Made by a program: the position numbers and the translations under genes | Notes under the pieces: model-generated | Databases searched by the model: none | Seen by the model: only the letters and a program-made list of their open reading frames with translations | What the model was told of the DNA's origin: nothing | Origin: Lachnospiraceae bacterium | Lineage (GTDB): Bacteria > Bacillota > Clostridia > Lachnospirales > Lachnospiraceae | Direction: 5' to 3' | DNA length: 8,524 nt | NCBI GenBank assembly: GCA_003488445.1 | Contig: DNLO01000069.1 | Coordinates: 1-8,524 of the forward strand | Part shown: positions 1-5,141 of the stretch, piece after piece | Layout: every line of letters starts with the position of its first letter | How positions within the stretch are numbered: the stretch's first letter is position 1

Positions 1-71
1 ATGATTTTTGCACCGTACTATCGAGATAACTACAAGCAAAAATTACATCAGCTGCACCGGGCCATATTGTT

Positions 72-1232
72 TTATTTTGAGAACGGTATGAAGTCGATCT
101 TCGCGAAGTTCTCCGTAGCCCTCTGCTCCCACATATCATAGTCTTCCTCACTGGCAGGCTCCCACTCATCATCCGCTTCACCCGAGCCCGTGCCAGTATA
201 CCAGGGATTCTTCTCATCGGTATATCCGTCATACTTGATCCCGTACTGGAAGAAGAGATCCGACGTACCCGGCTCTATGATATATACTCTGATGCCGCTC
301 TCCATGGCACTGCTCGAAAATACATTGGCCACTCCGCCGTATTGCATGGCACGGTAGCTGTTCCTTGCACTGCCGCTCACCACCGATGCGGGCTTCCTCT
401 TCACCATGGTGTAGATATCGTATACCACACTGGGCTCACTGCCGTCCGAGATCACTCCCACCAGCAGCTCATCCACACCGTCGTTGGAGATATCCTTGTA
501 GGCATATCCCATTTCATCATGCTCAGCGAAAAGCTCCGGGCTCATCCCTTCCTTTTCCAGCTTATCGGCATCCCAGCCTTCCTTTATGGCGGTCTCGTAC
601 TTCTCGACGGTCTGTCCGTAGAGCTCCTCACCCTTCATTCCGGCTCCGTACTCGAAGGTCGCACCGTTCAGTCCCTTGATCCCTCTGATCATGCCATCCA
701 CCGCATCGGAGAGCCTGGCATAGGTTTCCGGCGTGTCCTCGTATTTCTCATAGTCCCACTGCACATCCGAAGGATAGCTCCTGCAGACCTCATATACCTC
801 ACCGTTGCTGTCTGTCAGCTCACCGACCTTGGTATACATTCCTCCCGCCATCACTTCCCCGTCCTTGTCGGCGATCACCGAGAATATGAACCCGCCGAAT
901 CCGTCTTCGTTGCACGCCTTGTCATATAGACTGATCTCATTGTCCTTGATATAGCCCAGGAACGTACCTTTGAGCTCATCCGGCACCGTCATCGAGAAAA
1001 GCTCAGTGGACAGCACCGTATCCTCCACATAGTCCGGCTCCTCCTCGGTGTACTCAGCTGCCGCCTCTGTCGCAGGCACCTCGGCAGTCTCCGCACTCTG
1101 TGCCTCTGCCGCCACCTCAGTCTGCGCCTCAGCCGCCTCTGTCGCAGCAGGCGCCTCAGCCCCCTGCTTCGCACCGCAGGCAGTGAGCAGGAGCATCATA
1201 CCCGCCATCATCAACGCCGGTTTCATTTTCAT
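72..1232 (-). CDS. Putative lipoprotein with Ala/Glu-rich linker, function unknown
   Basis: This is a 386-residue secreted lipoprotein of unknown function. Residues 1-18 form a type II signal peptide (basic start, Met/Leu-rich core) ending in the lipobox L-T-A-C, with Cys19 as the predicted lipidated residue, so the protein should be anchored on the outer face of the membrane. Residues 20-68 are a low-complexity Ala/Glu/Thr linker. Residues 72-190 resemble a domain I associate with Lachnospiraceae hypothetical proteins (beta-rich, 'FSMTVPDELKG' then 'GGFIFSVIADKDG'). Residues 247-256 (DISNDGVDEL) look like an Asp/Asn-rich calcium-loop type motif, as seen in FG-GAP or dockerin-like loops. The ATG at 1232 is chosen because GGAGG lies eight bases upstream; an in-frame ATG two codons later is less well placed. 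It sits 24 bases after a tRNA gene with no promoter of its own visible. No terminator is evident in the 71 bases after the stop. A role in the polysaccharide pathway is not supported. Confidence 0.9.
   Translation of the reverse strand: MKMKPALMMAGMMLLLTACGAKQGAEAPAATEAAEAQTEVAAEAQSAETAEVPATEAAAEYTEEEPDYVEDTVLSTELFSMTVPDELKGTFLGYIKDNEISLYDKACNEDGFGGFIFSVIADKDGEVMAGGMYTKVGELTDSNGEVYEVCRSYPSDVQWDYEKYEDTPETYARLSDAVDGMIRGIKGLNGATFEYGAGMKGEELYGQTVEKYETAIKEGWDADKLEKEGMSPELFAEHDEMGYAYKDISNDGVDELLVGVISDGSEPSVVYDIYTMVKRKPASVVSGSARNSYRAMQYGGVANVFSSSAMESGIRVYIIEPGTSDLFFQYGIKYDGYTDEKNPWYTGTGSGEADDEWEPASEEDYDMWEQRATENFAKIDFIPFSK
1060..1147. repeat. 16-bp direct repeat inside lipoprotein linker
   Basis: The 16-base sequence GCCGCCTCTGTCGCAG occurs exactly at 1060-1075 and again at 1132-1147, in the same reading frame of the lipoprotein (both copies encode an A-T-E-A-A-type stretch). 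The 72-base period is a multiple of three, so gain or loss of one unit would change the linker by 24 residues and keep the frame. This is a coding repeat in a low-complexity tether, not a mobile element. Confidence 0.6.
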
Positions 1233-1240
1233 TCTGTTAT

Positions 1241-1245
1241 CCTCC
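1241..1245 (-). promoter_or_regulatory. Ribosome binding site of the lipoprotein gene
   Basis: The minus strand reads ACGGAGGATAACAG immediately before the ATG at 1232, giving a GGAGG core with eight bases of spacing. It decides the start codon over the in-frame ATG at 1226. The whole leader between the tRNA 3' end (1257) and the start codon is only 24 bases, so this site would lie close to the 5' end of the mRNA left after tRNA release. Confidence 0.8.
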
Positions 1246-1256
1246 GTATTTTTTTA

Positions 1257-1329
1257 TGGAGCTAATCGGACTCGAACCGACGACCTCTTGCATGCCATGC
1301 AAGCGTTCTCCCAGCTGAACTATAGCCCC
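1257..1329 (-). tRNA. tRNA-Ala (anticodon GGC)
   Basis: The 73-base minus-strand sequence folds into a full cloverleaf. The acceptor stem is GGGGCTA/TAGCTCC and carries the G3:U70 wobble that identifies alanine tRNAs. The D stem is GTTC/GAAC with loop AGCTGGGA. The anticodon stem is CTTGC/GCAAG with loop ATGGCAT, placing anticodon GGC at plus positions 1294-1296. The variable loop is AGGTC. The T stem is GTCGG/CCGAT with loop TTCGAGT. The discriminator is A. CCA is not encoded: the next bases are TAAAAA, so CCA must be added after 3' processing. It should read GCC and GCU codons. It lies six bases after the stop codon of the upstream glycosyltransferase gene and 24 bases before the lipoprotein start, with no terminator on either side. 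Confidence 0.97.
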
Positions 1330-1335
1330 GTATCT

Positions 1336-3375
1336 CTATTGTACCATAGGTGCGGGATTCACCTTAAGGGTAAAGTTGCTGTAGTCGAGGCTGAAGTTCG
1401 GATTGAAGTAAGGATCCCCCGCCTCAAGATCGGCTGCCCACCTTTCCCGGAAAGCCTCTGATTCCCTGTCATATCTCGCAGCCCTCTCCGCATCCGCTCC
1501 GGACACATCCGATCCCCTCGAAGCGGACTCATAGTGAAAGAGCTCCGCGAAGGGCGTAAATACATTGACCCTGCCCATATGCCTGAGCTTCAGGCAAAGA
1601 TCCACATCATTGAGTGCCACGGCAAAGCCCGTATCCATTCCTTTGCAGGCATCGAAATCTGCTCTCGAGACCATAAGGCAGGCACCGGTCACCGCCGTGA
1701 AGTTCTGGGCATAGCAGAGCCTTCCCATGTATCCCAGATTCCCCTTTGCGAGCCTGTAGTGCACATGCCCCGCCGTCCTGTGGGCTCCGAGGCCGATCAC
1801 CACTCCCGCATGCTGTATCGTATAGTCCGGATAGTAGAGCTTGCATCCCACAGCACCCACATCCTCTCTCTGTGCGTACATGAGAAGCTCCTCTATCCAG
1901 TCTCTCGTTATCACCTCGGTATCATTGTTCAGAAGGAGCAGATATTCTCCCTTCGCAGCCTCCGCTCCTTTATTTATGAGCTCGGAGTAGTTAAAGCTCT
2001 CCTGCTCCACGCTTATCACGCTGATGTTCGGAGCCTTCCCAAGCTCCTCATAATAGGCTTTTATCCCCTCGGAAGTGCTCCCGTTCTCCACTACCACGAT
2101 CTCATAATTCTCATATGAGGATCTCAGCATGATGGAGTCTATACAGCGTCTCAGATCGCTCTCATGCTCTCTGTTGGGTATGATGACGGAGACAAGAGGC
2201 TTTGCCTTCAGCTCGTATCTTATCCTGAATATGGTCGCGAAGGCCTTGGTACTCTCTATCTCGAAGTTCTTCATCCCGTCTCTTTCCAGAGACGATGCCA
2301 CTGCCTTCTTGGCTGCATTTATCGCATAGGTCTTTGCATTGATGTCCGCTGCGGTGGAGCCCGCATGGCTCCTCCAGTAATAGAGGATCCGCGGCACATG
2401 CACGATACCGTCCTTCATCTTCGAGGCCTCACGCGTGAGCCTCAATATCAGGTCGTGATCCTGACTTCCGTCGTATTCGGACCGGAACTTCCCCGCCTTC
2501 TCCACCAGCTCTCTCTTAAAAGCAGAGAAATGACAGATATAATTGTTCGCCCTCAGATTGTCCGGGGCGTAGTCCGGCTTGAAGTGCAGCGTGATCATGT
2601 TGTTCACCGAGTCTCCCGTAAAGGTCGCCTCGTCGGAATACAGGAAACCGGCATCCTTCTCCTGCAGCACCTTCATGTATTCATACAGTGCAGAGGGATG
2701 GAGCAGATCATCATGATCCATCAGTGCATAATAATCACCCGTCGCAAGCTCGAAGCAGGCATTGGTATTCTCGGAGATCCCTCCGTTGCGCTCCAGCTTC
2801 TTATACCTGATACGCTCTCTCGCCGCACCGTCCTTCATATCCTTCGATGCGTACTCCGCCACGATCTCTCCCACATAGGCGTGCTCCTCATCGGACCCGT
2901 CGGCGAAGCAGAGCTCCCACCCCGCATAGGTCTGGGCCATCACACATTCTATGAGCTGCCTCAGGAAGTTCTCCGGCGTATTGTACAGAGGGATCAGTAT
3001 GGAGAATATATGCTCCTTTTCAAACCTTGCACTCTTCTCCTTCTCAAGCTCCTCACCCTTCGGGAAGCTCTCCGTACCGTGATACTTATAAGCCGAGCGC
3101 TCTATCTTCTTTGACTTCAGCTTCCTTATCACTTCCTTCACGGAGCCCAGTCGCTTCACTCTGATGCAGGCATTCTTAAAGTGCGACCACGCCAGCCTGA
3201 AGGGCATGATCATCCTGTATATCAGGCTCTGCTTCAGCGTGTTCCACTTCAGGGAGAGCTCGGCATGCTCGGCCTCGAGATCCGTCAGCTCTCTCGTGAG
3301 CTTCTCGTTCTTCTCTCTCTCCTTTTCGTAGAGCCCCTTGTAATATTCAGCTATATCTCTTTTGTCATCTGACAT
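1336..3375 (-). CDS. Two-domain GT2 family glycosyltransferase (RfbC-like)
   Basis: This 679-residue cytoplasmic or membrane-associated enzyme probably adds sugars to a growing surface polysaccharide. Residues 8-47 are a charged predicted coiled coil, followed by an amphipathic basic stretch (about 49-90, 'SLIYRMIMPFRLAWSHF') of the kind that often precedes GT2 domains in polysaccharide clusters. The first GT-A domain spans about 123-340 and has the nucleotide-binding start 'FSILIPLYNTPENF', the metal-binding DHDD at 220-223, 'FKPDYAPD' at 265-272 and 'SQDHDLILRL' at 304-313. The second GT-A domain spans about 394-620 and has 'VSVIIPN', 'ENGST' at 430-434, NNDTE at 483-487, 'VTGACLMVSR' at 562-571, NDVDLC at 589-594 and an 'HYESASR' tail motif. 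Both domains look complete, so the enzyme may be bifunctional. The ATG at 3375 is backed by AAAGGTGAT. The gene overlaps its upstream neighbour by 25 bases. Donor and acceptor sugars cannot be read from the sequence. Confidence 0.93.
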   Translation of the reverse strand: MSDDKRDIAEYYKGLYEKEREKNEKLTRELTDLEAEHAELSLKWNTLKQSLIYRMIMPFRLAWSHFKNACIRVKRLGSVKEVIRKLKSKKIERSAYKYHGTESFPKGEELEKEKSARFEKEHIFSILIPLYNTPENFLRQLIECVMAQTYAGWELCFADGSDEEHAYVGEIVAEYASKDMKDGAARERIRYKKLERNGGISENTNACFELATGDYYALMDHDDLLHPSALYEYMKVLQEKDAGFLYSDEATFTGDSVNNMITLHFKPDYAPDNLRANNYICHFSAFKRELVEKAGKFRSEYDGSQDHDLILRLTREASKMKDGIVHVPRILYYWRSHAGSTAADINAKTYAINAAKKAVASSLERDGMKNFEIESTKAFATIFRIRYELKAKPLVSVIIPNREHESDLRRCIDSIMLRSSYENYEIVVVENGSTSEGIKAYYEELGKAPNISVISVEQESFNYSELINKGAEAAKGEYLLLLNNDTEVITRDWIEELLMYAQREDVGAVGCKLYYPDYTIQHAGVVIGLGAHRTAGHVHYRLAKGNLGYMGRLCYAQNFTAVTGACLMVSRADFDACKGMDTGFAVALNDVDLCLKLRHMGRVNVFTPFAELFHYESASRGSDVSGADAERAARYDRESEAFRERWAADLEAGDPYFNPNFSLDYSNFTLKVNPAPMVQ
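1338..1348 (-). promoter_or_regulatory. Extended -10 promoter for tRNA-Ala, overlapping the GT stop codon
   Basis: The minus strand reads TATGGTACAAT, an exact fit to the Gram-positive extended -10 pattern TRTGnTAnAAT with hexamer TACAAT at 1343-1338. The last T of the hexamer is also the first base of the TAG stop codon of the upstream gene. The tRNA 5' end is nine bases further on, so transcription would start at or within about two bases of the mature 5' G. The -35 region is weak (TTAAGG at 18-base spacing), which is acceptable for an extended -10 promoter. This is a sequence match only; start-site mapping would settle it. Confidence 0.6.
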
Positions 3376-5141
3376 TTCTCATCACCTTTTATCAGTACAT
3401 GCCTTCCCCGAAGCACCGGATAAGCCGTGACCTCTCCCCAGGCGTTCAGCTCGTCCATTGCCTTTGCGGGTATCCTTGCGATGAAGCCGGACTTCGCGGC
3501 ATGCTTTTCTTTCGGGAAGCTCCTTGCCACATCCCTGCGCTCCATCCTCTGCGCCGTGACAGTGTATCTCGCTCCCTCCGTCTGCAGCATCACATATGGC
3601 TCTGCCTGTCTTCCGCCCTCTTTAAAGATCCATCCCCTGATCTCATAGAAGTCTTCATTGCCGTACGCATCCTGGGTGCAGTATTCAAAGCTGTCCAGAG
3701 AGGCGTGTATCTTTTTGCCGTCCTTCACCTTATCCTTCAGGAGAGTGACATCCGACATCCCGGATGTCTCCCATTCCTCGGGCAGGTTGATGTCAAAATC
3801 CAGACCGAACCTCGTGATGTTCCCGCTCATGAACGGATCGCCACCCTCCGCAAGCTCCGGATGTCTGGTAGTGAAGTATCTCTTCTCCGCCTTCAGCCGC
3901 TCATAGGCCTCCCTGTGATCCCTGTCATCGGGTCTGGTGGCGCTCTCGCTGTGGATCAGATGGTGCGAGTTCATGCACACATTGTACAGTCCCCTGTCGT
4001 AGAGCCTGATACACAGGTCTACGTCATTATATGCCACCGGAAGAGATTCATCAAAGCCGCCCACCGCCTCGTAGTTCTCTCTCGATACGGCAAGGCAGGC
4101 TCCGGTCACCGCTATCGTGTTGATATCATGGTCACTGTAGCCGTGATAATAAGATCCGTCCCTGTATCCCTGCAGCTTGTGGGACGGTCCCGAATGCAGC
4201 AAGGTGACTCCGCAGTGCTGTATCCTCTCTTCACCGGGATAGAGGAGCTTCAGACCTACCGCTCCTACTCCCTCTTCCGTTGCCTTGAGAGCGAGTCTTT
4301 CGGTCACACCCTTCTCTTTCGCGGGTATCTCTATATCATCGTTCATGAAGATATACACATCTCCCGAGGCCTTTGACACTCCGCAGTTGTTGAGTCTCGG
4401 ATAGTTGAACTCTGACGGCTCATAGTGATAGACGATCCCGTACTCTCTCACCGTCTCCTCGTAGAGACTCCGGTTCTCATCGGTGCTTCCGTTGTCTATC
4501 AGGATGATCTCGGTATCGTCCGCCAGCAGCGAAGCCGTGAGGCTCTTTACACACCTTGCAAGCATTTCCGGATGATCCTTCGAGAGGATGATCACGGATA
4601 TCTTCCTCTCCAGCTTGTCGATGAAGAATTCCTCTCCCCGGTCCTTCGACTCCTCCTGCTCCGTACTTCCCTCGCGCTTTCGATTCCCGGCCTTTTCCTG
4701 ACCTTTTATTCCGTTCCTTTTTCCCGCGGCGTTCTTCTTCCCGGGCTTCTCATCACCGTTCCTGTGATAGAGCACCTTGTCGATATGGCAGACCCTGTCC
4801 CTTGCAAAGCGTGACAGATCTCCTGCCTCCACTCCCTTCCTCAGAGCCACCATACCGTCGATATATCCCGTACTCCTCTGAGTCTCCGGAGAATATCCGG
4901 GCTTGAAGAAAGGCTCCTCACGAAGCCCCTTCCTTATCACATCCTCATCGCAGTATATGAGATCGTAGTCACATCCGTCAGCTGCCCGTGCGAATTCCTC
5001 CATGGCATCCGGATCCACCACATGGTCGTCACTGTCATATACTATATCGTAGCCGGCAGTGAAGCGGTCCAGGGCATGCCTCGACGCGCCTCTCCCTCTC
5101 CAGCCTTCATTCTGCTCTATCCAGCAAAGATACTTTGTCAT
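3351..5141 (-). CDS. GT2 glycosyltransferase with half-missing first GT-A domain
   Basis: This 596-residue protein probably transfers a sugar in the same polysaccharide pathway. Residues 1-127 resemble only the second half of a GT-A domain of the RfbC type: 'NEGW..GAS', DSDD at 36-39, YCDED at 63-67, 'FKPGYSPE' at 79-86 and 'HIDKVLYHR' at 119-127. The nucleotide-binding first half (about 60-70 residues) is absent. Residues 129-178 are a Lys/Glu-rich, low-complexity linker. A complete GT-A domain follows at 181-400, with 'ISVIILSKDHPEM', DNGSTDE at 216-222, MNDDIE at 266-271, VTGACL at 345-350, NDVDLC at 372-377 and HSESATR at 397-403. Residues about 475-587 form a beta-rich module ('IRGWIFKEGG', 'SGFIARIPAK'), perhaps glycan-binding. 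The start at 5141 is the only one that keeps the similarity, because an in-frame TGA lies nine codons upstream at 5166-5168. The preceding site (AAGAAGG) is modest. It overlaps the upstream gene by 35 bases and the downstream gene by 25. Confidence 0.88.
   Translation of the reverse strand: MTKYLCWIEQNEGWRGRGASRHALDRFTAGYDIVYDSDDHVVDPDAMEEFARAADGCDYDLIYCDEDVIRKGLREEPFFKPGYSPETQRSTGYIDGMVALRKGVEAGDLSRFARDRVCHIDKVLYHRNGDEKPGKKNAAGKRNGIKGQEKAGNRKREGSTEQEESKDRGEEFFIDKLERKISVIILSKDHPEMLARCVKSLTASLLADDTEIILIDNGSTDENRSLYEETVREYGIVYHYEPSEFNYPRLNNCGVSKASGDVYIFMNDDIEIPAKEKGVTERLALKATEEGVGAVGLKLLYPGEERIQHCGVTLLHSGPSHKLQGYRDGSYYHGYSDHDINTIAVTGACLAVSRENYEAVGGFDESLPVAYNDVDLCIRLYDRGLYNVCMNSHHLIHSESATRPDDRDHREAYERLKAEKRYFTTRHPELAEGGDPFMSGNITRFGLDFDINLPEEWETSGMSDVTLLKDKVKDGKKIHASLDSFEYCTQDAYGNEDFYEIRGWIFKEGGRQAEPYVMLQTEGARYTVTAQRMERRDVARSFPKEKHAAKSGFIARIPAKAMDELNAWGEVTAYPVLRGRHVLIKGDEKCQMTKEI
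3378..3389 (-). promoter_or_regulatory. Ribosome binding site of the 679-residue GT gene
   Basis: The minus strand reads AAAGGTGATGAG followed by AA and the ATG at 3375. This is a strong anti-16S match with nine bases between AAAGG and the start codon. It lies wholly inside the 3' end of the upstream glycosyltransferase gene (coding for its last 'KGDEK' residues), so ribosomes finishing that gene would uncover or pass the site. Confidence 0.75.

Noticed and set aside
9..59. TGCACCG present twice (9-15 and 53-59) in the bases after the lipoprotein stop, considered as a repeat or terminator.
   Set aside because: The copies are direct rather than inverted and only seven bases long. No stem followed by a T-run on the minus strand could be formed convincingly.
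1..141. A 46-codon plus-strand frame starting with ATG at the first base.
   Set aside because: It runs into the opposite strand of the lipoprotein gene, shows no motif, and its upstream sequence is outside the window, so there is no support for it.
1060..1329. The idea that tRNA-Ala sits before the Ala-rich lipoprotein to supply its alanine codons.
   Set aside because: Anticodon GGC reads GCC and GCU. In the linker segment checked, 17 Ala codons are 9 GCG, 4 GCT, 3 GCA and 1 GCC, so the local codon demand does not match this tRNA.
1257..1329. The tRNA gene as an attachment site for an integrated element.
   Set aside because: No repeated copy of the tRNA 3' end, integrase or element-like gene is visible. 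The flanking genes are ordinary same-strand neighbours.
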